Source of the DNA: JACRCG01 sp964524835
Lineage (GTDB): Bacteria; Desulfobacterota; Desulfuromonadia; Geobacterales; Pseudopelobacteraceae
Direction: 5' to 3'
DNA: 64,000 nucleotides
NCBI GenBank assembly: GCA_964524835.1
Contig: CAZGEG010000015.1
Coordinates: forward strand, 50,632 to 114,631
Positions 7,757-16,647 of this stretch are shown here, in pieces. The notes under the pieces were generated by a model, which worked only from the letters and a program-made list of their open reading frames with translations, was not told the origin of the DNA and did not search any database. Within the stretch, counting starts at the first letter, position 1. Every line of letters begins with the position of its first letter. A program made the translations under genes and the position numbers.

Positions 7757-9448
7757 CTACCCGATTCGGGTGCTACCCTCATTCAGACTCTCATCCTCCG
7801 GCCAGAAGCGCCGCTGCAGTTCATCCATCAAAGGCCCCAGGCTCTTGCGGTCGCGGGCCGACACCGTGACGCTGTTCTGGGTCCGTGCCGACTGGCGGAC
7901 CTTGAGAAACGACACCATATCCTTCTTCCGCAGATCATTCAGCAGATCCGCCTTGTTGTACACCAGCAGTTCCTGCTTGTCCCCCAGCTCCAACTCCGCC
8001 AGTATAGTCCGCACCTGGGCGATCTGATCCTCGAAACGGGGATGGGACGCGTCCACCACGTGCAGCAGCAGGTCGGCGTCGCGCATTTCTTCCAGGGTCG
8101 CCTTGAACGCCCCCAGCAGGGATTTCGGCAGGGAACGGATAAAGCCGACCGTGTCGGTGATGATCACCTCGCGCTCGCGCGGGAAGCGCAGACGCCGGGT
8201 GGAGGTATCGAGCGTCGCGAAAAGCAGGTCCTCGGTAAAAACGTCACTCTTGGTCAGGGCATTCAGCAGGGTCGATTTCCCGGCATTGGTGTAGCCGACG
8301 ATCGATATGATCGGCACCCCGGCCTTGACCCGCAGTTTGCGCCGCTGGTCGCGCCCCTGGGACAGCTCTTTGAGTTCCCGCTCCAGACTGGCGATCCGGT
8401 CGCGGATGCGCCGCCGGTCGGTCTCCAGCTTGGTTTCACCCGGCCCGCGCCCGCCGATCCCGCCCATCAGGCGCGACATCTGCACACCGCGGCCGGTCAG
8501 GCGCGGCAGCAGGTATTTAAGCTGGGCGAGCTCGACCTGCACCTTGCCGTCCAGCGTTTTCGCCCTCCGGGCGAAGATATCAAGGATCAGCTGACTGCGG
8601 TCGATTACCTTCAGTTCCGTCATCGCGGAAATCGAGCGCATCTGGGCCGGGGTCAGCTCCTGGTCGAAGATCAGCATGCTGGCGCCGCGCTGCATCGCCC
8701 TGATGACCACGTCACGCATCATCCCTTCCCCCATCAGGGTGCGGGGATTAAGTTTTTTCGGCCGCTGGATGAATTCGTCCAGCGCTTCCACCTGGGCTGT
8801 GCGGGACAACTCACGCAGCTCGGCCATGGAATCCTCGGCATCCTGGCGGGTCCCGGAGGTCGTGACGGAAATCAGGATGGCCCGTTCCAGAGCATCCTTG
8901 GCTCTCGGAGCCAGGCGGGCCGCTTTTTCCAGATCGGCTTCCAGTTCCGGGATAACATGGATGCAGTCGAGGTCGATCCGTTCCAGCGGGACGACCGGAT
9001 CGAGGGTTGTGCTGGCCCCCCGCTGGTCGGGTGACAGCCAGGCGAGCTGGGCGTATATCTGGCTTTTGCCGGGGGTAAACAGCAGGGCGGCCAGCAGGTC
9101 GAACCGCAGCAGCGAAAGGTCGGTCAGATCATCTTCGGAGACCGGTTCGTTTTTCAGGTGAGTGTGGATGAAACGCAGACCGCGCATGACCCGCTTGCCG
9201 AGCGGGTAATCCTGGAGTTCGGGGATGACCACCCCTTTTTCATCACCGACAATGACGTATTCGACATTGCCGGCGCGGTTGACGAGGATGCCGATCTGGC
9301 GACGGAGGTCGCTGGAGAGTTCAACGAGACGGGTGGCCAGTTCGTGGGAACAAAACTCGGACACCGGTATCCGCCTGCGGTAGAGGCGTTCCAGAGACTG
9401 GATCTGGCTTGATTTTAAACCTGCGAGATTGCCGAATGCTTCTTTAAT
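7757..9448 (-). CDS. hflX: GTPase HflX
   Basis: Ribosome-associated GTPase that splits or rescues stalled 70S/50S particles. The HflX N-terminal domain contains the family signature GGIGGRGPGETKLETDRR before a coiled coil (RIRDRIASLERELKEL). The G domain shows G1 GYTNAGKST, G2 around DLLFATLDTSTR, G3 DTVGFI and G4 NKADL. Homologues in Geobacter begin near a GNL-GLK motif; here FGNLAGLKSSQIQSLERLYR is encoded in frame upstream of the first GTG (9364). The only start-like codon covering it is ATT at 9448, with GGAG seven bases upstream, so I place the start there (563 residues). If ATT is not used, the GTG gives 535 residues. It follows fabI by 14 bases. Confidence 0.85.
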   Translation of the reverse strand: MKEAFGNLAGLKSSQIQSLERLYRRRIPVSEFCSHELATRLVELSSDLRRQIGILVNRAGNVEYVIVGDEKGVVIPELQDYPLGKRVMRGLRFIHTHLKNEPVSEDDLTDLSLLRFDLLAALLFTPGKSQIYAQLAWLSPDQRGASTTLDPVVPLERIDLDCIHVIPELEADLEKAARLAPRAKDALERAILISVTTSGTRQDAEDSMAELRELSRTAQVEALDEFIQRPKKLNPRTLMGEGMMRDVVIRAMQRGASMLIFDQELTPAQMRSISAMTELKVIDRSQLILDIFARRAKTLDGKVQVELAQLKYLLPRLTGRGVQMSRLMGGIGGRGPGETKLETDRRRIRDRIASLERELKELSQGRDQRRKLRVKAGVPIISIVGYTNAGKSTLLNALTKSDVFTEDLLFATLDTSTRRLRFPREREVIITDTVGFIRSLPKSLLGAFKATLEEMRDADLLLHVVDASHPRFEDQIAQVRTILAELELGDKQELLVYNKADLLNDLRKKDMVSFLKVRQSARTQNSVTVSARDRKSLGPLMDELQRRFWPEDESLNEGSTRIG

Positions 9449-9462
9449 GGGGTGACTCCAAA

Positions 9463-10230
9463 CTACAAACCGATGATGTTGTACCCGCCGTCAACATAAT
9501 GGATCTCGCCGCTGACGCCAGCCGCCATGTCGCTGCAGAGGTAGAGCGCCGAGTTGGCCACGTCTTCCTGGGTGATAGTCCGCCTGAGCGGAGCCTTTGA
9601 CTCGACATGGTTGAGAATATTGTGGAAACCGTTGACCCCTGCCGCGGCAAGGGTACGGATCGGACCGGCGGAGATGGCGTTTACCCTGGTGCCTTCGGGA
9701 CCGAGCGCCTCGGACAGATAGCGTACCGAGGCTTCGAGGGCGGCTTTGGCAACACCCATGACGTTGTAGCTCGGGAATACCTTCATCGCTCCGTAGTAGC
9801 TGAGCGTCAGGGCGGAGCCCCCCCTCCCCTGCATCATCGGCTGGGCCGCTTTCATGATCGCCAGGAAGGAGTAGACGCTGATGTCCATCGCGGTGGCAAA
9901 GCCTTCACGGGTGGTGTTTACGATCGTCCCCTTCAGCTCCTCCTTGTTGGCAAAGGCGACCGCATGAATGATAATGTCAACACCGTTCCATACCTTGCCG
10001 AGCTCGCTGAAGACGGCGGCGATCTCGTCATCGCTGGTAACATTGCAGGGGAGTACTGCGGCGGCATCAATAGACTCCGCCAGCGGACGGACCCGTTTCT
10101 CGATCGCCTCTCCGGCGAAGGTTATCGCCAGATCGGCTCCCTGCTCACGAAAAAGCCGGGCGATCGCCCAGGCGATACTTTTGTCGTTGGCAACACCAAA
10201 AATGACGACTTTTTTTCCACGTAGTAACAT
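9463..10230 (-). CDS. fabI: Enoyl-[acyl-carrier-protein] reductase (NADH) FabI
   Basis: A 255-residue short-chain dehydrogenase-type enoyl-ACP reductase, the last step of each fatty-acid elongation cycle. The N-terminal GVANDKSIAWAIA is the FabI version of the Rossmann glycine motif. The catalytic pair Y-x6-K is in SYNVMGVAKAALE, with an upstream Tyr in SYYGAMK. The C-terminal substrate loop SAGPIRTLAAAGV and the end YVDGGYNIIGL are diagnostic. GGAGG precedes the ATG. It lies between a small membrane protein and hflX, in the same direction. Confidence 0.96.
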   Translation of the reverse strand: MLLRGKKVVIFGVANDKSIAWAIARLFREQGADLAITFAGEAIEKRVRPLAESIDAAAVLPCNVTSDDEIAAVFSELGKVWNGVDIIIHAVAFANKEELKGTIVNTTREGFATAMDISVYSFLAIMKAAQPMMQGRGGSALTLSYYGAMKVFPSYNVMGVAKAALEASVRYLSEALGPEGTRVNAISAGPIRTLAAAGVNGFHNILNHVESKAPLRRTITQEDVANSALYLCSDMAAGVSGEIHYVDGGYNIIGL

Positions 10231-10251
10231 CTGTATATATCCTCCGGTATT

Positions 10252-10587
10252 CTACACTGCGGGTGACGCGTCCGGACCGGTGGTAGCGGCGGCGGATTCA
10301 GTCCGTATTTCTGCACTTCCAGCGGGTCGAACATCTGACGGGTCAACTGTTGCCCCAGTGGAAGCATCACTGTTTCCGGCCGAACCGAGCTGATCCTGCC
10401 GTGTTTCAACCGGCAGAAGACGCGCTTCAAGGGACGCCAGCCGCTTTTCTATCGATTCGAGAACTTCCAGCGTCCGGTCCTGTTTCCCCTTGATCGCGAA
10501 TACGACAAACGGCATGATCAGCCACACAACCGCAAGAAAAAGGCTGATGATACTCATCATCACCATGAAACCGCCGACTATCTCCAT
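10252..10587 (-). CDS. Small membrane protein with coiled coil, unknown function
   Basis: A 111-residue protein with one N-terminal membrane helix (MMSIISLFLAVVWLIMPFVV), a short coiled coil (LEVLESIEKRLASLEARL) and a low-complexity Ala/Ser/Thr/Asp C-terminus. GGGAG precedes the ATG. It lies 21 bases upstream of fabI in the same direction and is probably in the same transcript. I do not recognise a family; the layout resembles small scaffold or hypothetical inner-membrane proteins. Confidence 0.7.
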   Translation of the reverse strand: MEIVGGFMVMMSIISLFLAVVWLIMPFVVFAIKGKQDRTLEVLESIEKRLASLEARLLPVETRQDQLGSAGNSDASTGATVDPSDVRPAGSAEIRTESAAATTGPDASPAV

Positions 10588-10649
10588 GTCATCTCCCGAA
10601 AAATAAAAGCTAGCTATAACATAATAACATCAAAAAGTTAAGGTGATAA

Positions 10650-12161
10650 TTACCGTATACGGCAGAACAGCGCCGCGTGATTGGAGCTGAACTGCGGCGG
10701 ATCGTTCCTGATGATTGCCGCCACCGCCGGATGGCGTTTGAATTCACTCTCCAGAAAGCGCCGCACCTCCCTGCGATCCCACCCGCCGGGATGACAAAAA
10801 GCGGTGTAAAGGGAAAGGTCTCCCTCGTAAAACGGCCGGTTTCCGTACTCTGCCGCTTCATCCCCATACAGCGGCATATTGAACAGCGCCAGGTTGAGAA
10901 AAGTGATCGCCCGGTGATGACGGACGACAAACTCGAGCGTACGGCGTGCTTCCACCACCGTCTCCCCCGGAGTTCCGAACAGCAGGTAGCAGTAGACTGC
11001 TATTCCGGCTTCCCGAAGGTTATGCAGAACCCGCGAGGCAAGCCCGAGATCGATCCCCTTGCACATCCGGTCCAGCACCCCCTGGTCGCCCGACTCCAGT
11101 CCCAGCTTGAGCATGACACACCCGGAACGCTTCAGGGCACGGCAGAATTCCGGGTCGGCCAACCCTGCGTCAATCCGTGCAAAACCGTACCAGGGTGTTC
11201 CGGGCGGATTTTCCGCAAGGGCGCTCAGCAGCGCCGGACTGATGGCATTATCGAGCAGGTGGATCAGGACCGGACGGTTCTGCTCGGTCAGATGCCGGAG
11301 GTCTGACAGTACGACAGAGGCCGGTACCGGTCGGTACACGTTTCCTTCGGCACGCTCCGGGCAAAACGAACAGCGGTTCCAGTAGCAGCCGCTTCCGGCA
11401 CTGTAGGGAAGCATCAGGCCGGGGGAAAAATAACCGGTCAGCGGCAGCGCAGAATAATCGGGGGTTACGTGCCGGCCCGGCGGGAGGGCATTCCCCAGGA
11501 GCGCCAACAGCGGCCCCTCTCCAGGCCCCGGGATCATGGCATCCACCAGACCTTCGAAGGGGCTGCGCCAGCCGGGGCGCTGCATCCAGGAGGTCACCAG
11601 CCCGCCACCGAGGACGATTCTCACCGCCGGATACCGTTCTTTGACGTGGCCGATCATGGCAAAGGTGCAGAGAGCCTGGCTGAGATAGTTGAGTGAAAAA
11701 CCGACCGTCCCGATGCTGTCTAATAGCTCCGGCAGGCGCCGGCTGAAATAGGGGAAAAACGGATTCTGCTCGGGCTGCTGTGCCGCAGCAAGCAGGTCGC
11801 CGCTGCGCAATGGCGAGAGGGTGGCGTGCTGGTAGTCGGCAAGGCCGATCGCTGCACCGGAATCGGCAGCAGAGAGTCCCATGGCGCGGCCAAGATCGCT
11901 GACCGCCCGACGATAGCGGTCAGGAGTCTGATAGGTGGTGATATCACGCAGTGCGGCCAGATTGCGGAGCCGCCCCTTGAAGGCCCGCCGACTCCAGGTA
12001 TCAGCTGCGGTCGGCGGCTGTTCCAGCAGCCAGAGCTGCCCTTCCAGGTTGGCGTCCAGAGTCCGGCAGGGGACGCCGTGAGCCTTCAATGATGCCGCCA
12101 GGATCGCTACCCCGGCCGGCGGCTCGCACGCCTTGGCAAGTGGCGGGAATATGAGCAGCAT
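10650..12161 (-). CDS. B12-binding-domain radical SAM protein
   Basis: A 503-residue protein. The N-terminus (LLIFPPLAKACEPPAGVAIL) resembles the cobalamin-binding domain of class B radical SAM enzymes, though no clear DxHxxG is seen. The radical SAM core carries a cluster motif GCYWNRCSFC, which is CX4CX2C rather than the usual CX3CX2C. This variant occurs in some B12-dependent and RiPP-associated groups. Later KLGLESGDQGVLDRMCKGID and YLLFGTPGET are typical SAM-binding barrel segments. The substrate is unknown. The upstream lipoprotein gene ends 20 bases before the start, so the two may be co-transcribed. Confidence 0.8.
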   Translation of the reverse strand: MLLIFPPLAKACEPPAGVAILAASLKAHGVPCRTLDANLEGQLWLLEQPPTAADTWSRRAFKGRLRNLAALRDITTYQTPDRYRRAVSDLGRAMGLSAADSGAAIGLADYQHATLSPLRSGDLLAAAQQPEQNPFFPYFSRRLPELLDSIGTVGFSLNYLSQALCTFAMIGHVKERYPAVRIVLGGGLVTSWMQRPGWRSPFEGLVDAMIPGPGEGPLLALLGNALPPGRHVTPDYSALPLTGYFSPGLMLPYSAGSGCYWNRCSFCPERAEGNVYRPVPASVVLSDLRHLTEQNRPVLIHLLDNAISPALLSALAENPPGTPWYGFARIDAGLADPEFCRALKRSGCVMLKLGLESGDQGVLDRMCKGIDLGLASRVLHNLREAGIAVYCYLLFGTPGETVVEARRTLEFVVRHHRAITFLNLALFNMPLYGDEAAEYGNRPFYEGDLSLYTAFCHPGGWDRREVRRFLESEFKRHPAVAAIIRNDPPQFSSNHAALFCRIR

Positions 12162-12181
12162 GCCGTACCGGAACCGGCCGG

Positions 12182-13264
12182 CTACTGGTACTGGATGTAC
12201 AGCGGCTTCGGATTGAGCTTGAGCACTTCCGGCGGGGTCAGCAGCGGATCACCCTTCTTTGTGTCGTTGTGGTAAAAGAGCTTGAATCCGGTATACTGCA
12301 CCGGTTCGGAGACGACATAATCCTTGTAGGAATCACGCTTCAGCCAGGGGGCACCCCAGCCGTCCATATGCATGACTATCTGCACTTCCGGGCGCAGCAC
12401 GATTTTTTTCCAATTAGTGACACCATTGCGGGTAAATCTGTGTATCGTGAACACCTTCGGGGGAAGATTATATTTTGCGACCAGATCTTTCAGATAACCC
12501 GAGGCGTAATTGATGTCTGCCGCATCATAGGTACCGATTTTAGTGCCCGGCTTTTTGCCGCTTTTTATCAGATTGAATTCCGGATCGATCCCCAGATGCA
12601 CGTCAGGGTTCTTCAGGATCCATTCGAAGCGCGGCAGCACCGAACGGATATCGTCATGGCCGGTCTGGATGTCGATAAACAGCACCGCGCCCGCTTCTTT
12701 GGCCCAGCCGTGTACCTGATTGACTATCTTGTCCGGCATGACCATACGGTATTTGCCGTCCTTGCCGGGAGCCCCCTGTGCCACGACCGCAATCAGATGC
12801 AGCGCCGGTTGCACCGGTGTGCCCGGGTCAGCCGCCTGCCACCTGGCCACTTCACCCTTCAGACGCAGCAGCATCTCATCCTTCGGGAATTCACCGAGGG
12901 CACCCATTTTCTTTGAAAGAGGGTTGCCGTAATAGGCGACTATGCGCTTTGACGGCAGGATCGAACCGGGAAGCGGTGCGGGACAGGGCACCGGCCAGCC
13001 GCATTGACTGGCGTAATCCGGGCTCTCGCCGGCATTATATTTTATTTTGGGCACTGATTTACGGGCGGCACTGGTTTTTGCTGCAAAAGCTGCAGCCTTT
13101 CTGGCAGCTGTGGTCGTTGCAGCAAAAGCTGCAGAAGCCTTCAGTTCAGTTTCTTTTTGATCTTTCGCTTTCAACTCAACATTTTTGTTGTCTGTACACG
13201 CCGAAAGAGTCACTGCAACTAAAGCCAAACAGAGAGGAAGATAAACATTATGCCGGTATTTCAA
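12182..13264 (-). CDS. Lipoprotein of an uncharacterised, possibly TIM-barrel family
   Basis: I place the start at the TTG (13264): AAGGAG lies six bases upstream and the product then begins MKYRHNVYLPL and ends its signal in a lipobox, VTLSAC. An ATG 15 bases further upstream is also in frame. The mature protein has an Ala-rich stalk with a repeated unit (AAFAATTTAARK / AAFAAKTSAARK), then a conserved domain from KRIVAYYGNPLSKKMG through HLIAVVAQGAPGKDGKYR, FIDIQTGHDD and HLGIDPEFNL. Alternating strands with acidic residues suggest a glycosidase-like barrel, but I know no assigned function. A radical SAM gene follows after 20 bases. Confidence 0.75.
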   Translation of the reverse strand: MKYRHNVYLPLCLALVAVTLSACTDNKNVELKAKDQKETELKASAAFAATTTAARKAAAFAAKTSAARKSVPKIKYNAGESPDYASQCGWPVPCPAPLPGSILPSKRIVAYYGNPLSKKMGALGEFPKDEMLLRLKGEVARWQAADPGTPVQPALHLIAVVAQGAPGKDGKYRMVMPDKIVNQVHGWAKEAGAVLFIDIQTGHDDIRSVLPRFEWILKNPDVHLGIDPEFNLIKSGKKPGTKIGTYDAADINYASGYLKDLVAKYNLPPKVFTIHRFTRNGVTNWKKIVLRPEVQIVMHMDGWGAPWLKRDSYKDYVVSEPVQYTGFKLFYHNDTKKGDPLLTPPEVLKLNPKPLYIQYQ

Positions 13265-13316
13265 GTGATACTCCTTCATTATTTAGGTACCCTGTTTCGC
13301 AGTAGCACCGGTTTTC

Positions 13317-13544
13317 TTATTGGTCGTCCGCGTCATCAATCAGGAAATCCTCGACATCAATGACATCTTTTACCTTGAGCACCAGATAATCCGGCCACTC
13401 CCGGATAGAAAGCCTGGTCAGAATTTTTGATTCCTCAAACGTCAGATCGACATCATCCGGCAGTTTGTCAGCAATTTCACTCGCCCACCGTGTTTCATGT
13501 GCAGACAATGGAGCCTGCAGCAATTCTTTGTTTGATTTATTCAT
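13317..13544 (-). CDS. Small acidic hypothetical protein
   Basis: A roughly 75-residue acidic protein (KLPDDVDLTFEESKILTRLS ... DVEDFLIDDADDQ). The ATG at 13544 has GGGG six bases upstream. Alternative in-frame starts are ATG 13550, ATG 13559 and GTG 13565. No motif is recognised. It lies upstream of the lipoprotein gene on the same strand, with a 52-base gap. Confidence 0.6.
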   Translation of the reverse strand: MNKSNKELLQAPLSAHETRWASEIADKLPDDVDLTFEESKILTRLSIREWPDYLVLKVKDVIDVEDFLIDDADDQ

Positions 13545-13698
13545 ACTCATCCCCGCCATACTCACTTTTTTGCAACTTTTAAAAATACAGGTAAATCAGA
13601 ATACACACAAGCTCTATTTTTAATGCTATATCTTGACAAGTGAGCCTAAAATATGCCACCAGAGCTTATTACTATTTAGAAAAAGGGAGAAACAAGCC

Positions 13699-14181
13699 AT
13701 GACTATTTGTCCATGCGGAAGCGGGAATCCCTACTCCGAGTGCTGTGAACAGATCATAACGGGCCGCCGGACAGCAGAGACTGCCGAACAGCTCATGCGT
13801 GCCCGCTATTCGGCCTATGTTAACGCCGAGATGGATTTTATCTTTGAGAGCACCCACCCTGAGCACCGCCAGGATTATGACCACGCCGGCACCAAGGAGT
13901 GGGCCGAGACCGCCGAATGGCAGGGGCTCGAAATCATTGGCACCAGCAAGGGGGGAGTTGACGACTCTGTCGGAGAAGTTGAATTCGTCGCCCGCTTCAA
14001 CGAGAAAGGTGATAAGCGTGAACATCACGAAGCGGGACAATTTAAGAGGAAAGATGGCCGCTGGTATTTTACCGAGGGGCATATGGTCCGACCGAAACCG
14101 TTGACGGTAACCAAAGTCGGCCGCAATGACCCCTGTACCTGCGGAAGCGGCCTCAAATACAAAAAGTGCTGCGGAAAATAA
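13699..14181 (+). CDS. YchJ family SEC-C domain protein
   Basis: A 160-residue cytosolic protein of the YchJ/UPF0225 type. SEC-C zinc motifs occur at both ends: CPCGSGNPYSECC near the start and NDPCTCGSGLKYKKCCGK at the end. A central NTF2-like domain (LMRARYSAYVNAEMDFIFES) lies between them. The ATG at 13699 places the first SEC-C motif at the N-terminus, as in relatives; an in-frame upstream ATG lacks support. Function not established. A terminator follows. Confidence 0.88.
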   Translation: MTICPCGSGNPYSECCEQIITGRRTAETAEQLMRARYSAYVNAEMDFIFESTHPEHRQDYDHAGTKEWAETAEWQGLEIIGTSKGGVDDSVGEVEFVARFNEKGDKREHHEAGQFKRKDGRWYFTEGHMVRPKPLTVTKVGRNDPCTCGSGLKYKKCCGK

Positions 14182-14214
14182 TGCCGGTATTAATGCTGGG
14201 GAAATGAAAACAGG

Positions 14215-14241
14215 AAAGGCGGCTGAAGAGCCGCCTTTTTT
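14215..14241 (+). terminator. Rho-independent terminator after ychJ
   Basis: Stem GGCGGCT / AGCCGCC with a GAAG tetraloop is followed by six T. It also lies between convergent genes. Confidence 0.9.
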
Positions 14242-14271
14242 GTCACCGTGCCGATAATCGTCACACTGTTT

Positions 14272-14982
14272 CTACTCTTTTTCACCGACGTAGATCGTGG
14301 CGATGCCGAAGGTAAGTTCATGGAGATGAATGTTGCGGAAGCCAGCCTCGGCGATCAAGCCGGAGAACTCCTCCTGTGAAGGAAATTCAAGGACCGAGTC
14401 GGGCAGGTACTTGTAGGCATTGTACCGCGAGAAGAGACCTCCGACGACCGGCAACAGACGATGGAAATAAAAATAGTACAATCCCCTGAACAGCCTCGAA
14501 CGCGGTGTGGAAAATTCCAGTATGATCATCCGCCCGCCGGGTCGCAGAACCCGCCACATCTCTGCCAATCCAAGCTTCCTGTCAACAACATTCCTGATAC
14601 CAAAGGCAATGGTGATAGAATCGAACGTATCATTGGCAAACGGCAGGTCCTCACAGGGGGCTACCCTGAGGTCGATCCTGCCGGAATAGGGAGATGCGGC
14701 CACCTTGGCAGCCCCCAGGTCGACCATTTCCTTGCAGAAATCAGCGCCGGTTATCTTGACCGAATCTGGTGTCCGACGGGCAATTTCAAGGGCCACATCA
14801 CCGGTGCCGGTGGCCACATCCAGAATGCGGGCGCCGTCACGGTATTTGAGTAACCGAACGGCTTTTGTTCTCCAGCGCCGGTCGATACCAAAACTCAACA
14901 GCCGGTTAAGAAAATCATAGCGCGGGGCAATCACCCCGAACATCTGCTGGATTTTTTCTCCCTTATCGGAAAGCCTGAACAT
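14272..14982 (-). CDS. ubiE: Demethylmenaquinone/ubiquinone C-methyltransferase UbiE/MenG
   Basis: A 236-residue SAM-dependent methyltransferase performing the ring C-methylation of menaquinone, the respiratory quinone expected for this group. Family marks: MFGVIAPRYDFLNRLLSFGI (UbiE signature 1), motif I ILDVATGTGDVALEIA, ITIAFGIRNVVDR, and RVLRPGGRMIILEFSTP (signature 2). The length is normal. It is a single minus-strand gene, convergent with ychJ. Confidence 0.95.
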   Translation of the reverse strand: MFRLSDKGEKIQQMFGVIAPRYDFLNRLLSFGIDRRWRTKAVRLLKYRDGARILDVATGTGDVALEIARRTPDSVKITGADFCKEMVDLGAAKVAASPYSGRIDLRVAPCEDLPFANDTFDSITIAFGIRNVVDRKLGLAEMWRVLRPGGRMIILEFSTPRSRLFRGLYYFYFHRLLPVVGGLFSRYNAYKYLPDSVLEFPSQEEFSGLIAEAGFRNIHLHELTFGIATIYVGEKE

Positions 14983-15105
14983 TCGTTTCCACTACCTTTT
15001 ACATGAGTTAAGTGCTATAAAATCGGCGAGTACATGTAGCACATTTTCCCTGACAGTAACCAGAAAAAACGTATTTTTTTATATGCGTCCAGGAGCAGAA
15101 ACAGA

Positions 15106-16524
15106 ATGATTCCCACCATCCGTATCCAGGATATAGCTGACATACTGATCATGACCTTCCTGCTTTACCAGCTGTACTCCTGGTTTCGCGGAACCCGGGC
15201 GATACAGGTGCTGCTGGGGCTGGGAATAGTGACCCTCATCTATTTTGCGACCCGCTTCCTGGACCTGTACATGACGAGCTGGGTTCTCCAGGAACTTGGC
15301 ACCGTACTGATAGTCCTCATAATCGTTGTATTTCAAACCGAGATCCGACAGGCACTGTATCGTTTCAGCCTGTTGCGCCACATGCTTGACAGCAACCGGG
15401 AAACCCAGCACAGCCAGTTTCAGGATATTGCCGAGACGCTGTTTCGAATGGCCGCCAATAAAACCGGGGCGCTCATCGTGTTTCAAGGCAATGAATCGTT
15501 GCACGATCTGCTGTCAAACGGGGTGGTAATAAACAGCGAAATCTCCCCTCAGATGCTGGAGTCAATTTTTTATGATGGTGCACCGTTTCATGATGGAGCG
15601 GCACTTATCAACAACGGCAGGATCGAAAAGGCGGCGTGCCACCTGCCGCTCTCGGTCAACCCGGATGTTCCTCAGCACCTGGGAACACGCCACCGCGCTG
15701 CCCTCGGCTTATCTGAACGGAGCGATGCGGTTATTGTTGCCATATCAGAGGAACGGGGCGAGGTTTCCCTGGTAGCCGCCGGAACTTTTCGTCATATGAA
15801 CAACCCCGCCGAGCTGATCAGGGCATTAGACGAACTGCTGAGAAGCGAAGTAGAAAGACCGCGTATTACACTGCGGCAGCGTTTTTTTTCAAATCTCTTC
15901 CCGAAGATTGCCATTCTGCTCGCCGTCTGCGTTTTCTGGGGGCTTGTAACGACCCGTCAGGGACAGATCACAACGGTAACGGCTCCGGTTCGCTTGCATG
16001 GCATCCCCGACAGCCTGGTTCTGCTCCGTACGCTCCCTGAAGATGTGACGGTTCAGATAAAATCGCTGTCAAGCCTGGCCCCGCCTCCTTCGAAACTCGA
16101 CCTGACCGCGGATATTGATGCATCCGGAATATCGGAAGGATCAACAGCGGTTCGGGTTAGCCATGCGACCATAACCGCGCCGTCAGGCATGATCGTTACA
16201 TCGGTATCGCCTTCCACGGTGCGGGTTTCTGCAGAGAAAAAAATGCGCAAGAATGTTCCGGTACGAGTATTTCTTAAGGGGAAACTCCCGTCCGGGCTGG
16301 CGTCCATGCAAATAACCTGCGATCCGGCCACGGTCGAAATAGAGGGTCCTGCCAGCCAGGTTTCACAGATCTCTTCAATTGCAACTGAAGAGATCGATGC
16401 AGGCCAATTGAAAAAGGGTAACGAATATCTGAAGAACCTGCGCTTGCCTGAAAAGCAGGTCTCAATATTGCGGGATACCCCCGTCACCATTAAACTTTCC
16501 GCCCGGGACAAGCGCCAACACTAA
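15106..16524 (+). CDS. cdaA: Membrane diadenylate cyclase CdaA fused to a YbbR (CdaR-like) domain
   Basis: A 472-residue protein that would make c-di-AMP. Three N-terminal membrane segments (DILIMTFLLYQLYSW, IQVLLGLGIVTLIYFATRFL, TVLIVLIIVVF) precede a DAC domain with both catalytic motifs: the DGA motif in YDGAPFHDGAAL and the RHR motif in GTRHRAALGLSERSDAVIV. After residue 260 a fourth membrane segment (IAILLAVCVFWGLV) is followed by extracytoplasmic YbbR-type repeats ending about residue 470. In Firmicutes CdaA and its regulator CdaR are separate; here both are one chain. AGGAG lies ten bases before the ATG. No glmM follows. Confidence 0.9.
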   Translation: MIPTIRIQDIADILIMTFLLYQLYSWFRGTRAIQVLLGLGIVTLIYFATRFLDLYMTSWVLQELGTVLIVLIIVVFQTEIRQALYRFSLLRHMLDSNRETQHSQFQDIAETLFRMAANKTGALIVFQGNESLHDLLSNGVVINSEISPQMLESIFYDGAPFHDGAALINNGRIEKAACHLPLSVNPDVPQHLGTRHRAALGLSERSDAVIVAISEERGEVSLVAAGTFRHMNNPAELIRALDELLRSEVERPRITLRQRFFSNLFPKIAILLAVCVFWGLVTTRQGQITTVTAPVRLHGIPDSLVLLRTLPEDVTVQIKSLSSLAPPPSKLDLTADIDASGISEGSTAVRVSHATITAPSGMIVTSVSPSTVRVSAEKKMRKNVPVRVFLKGKLPSGLASMQITCDPATVEIEGPASQVSQISSIATEEIDAGQLKKGNEYLKNLRLPEKQVSILRDTPVTIKLSARDKRQH

Positions 16525-16647
16525 CATTCCGGCACAGGCTTTGCTTATGCAGATGAGGTGAATGGATACAACAAAGATTGACTTTACCGTTTGGCTGTTA
16601 TATAAAAAGGCGCTTTCTTATCAAATCTAAAACAACTCGGAGGAAAC

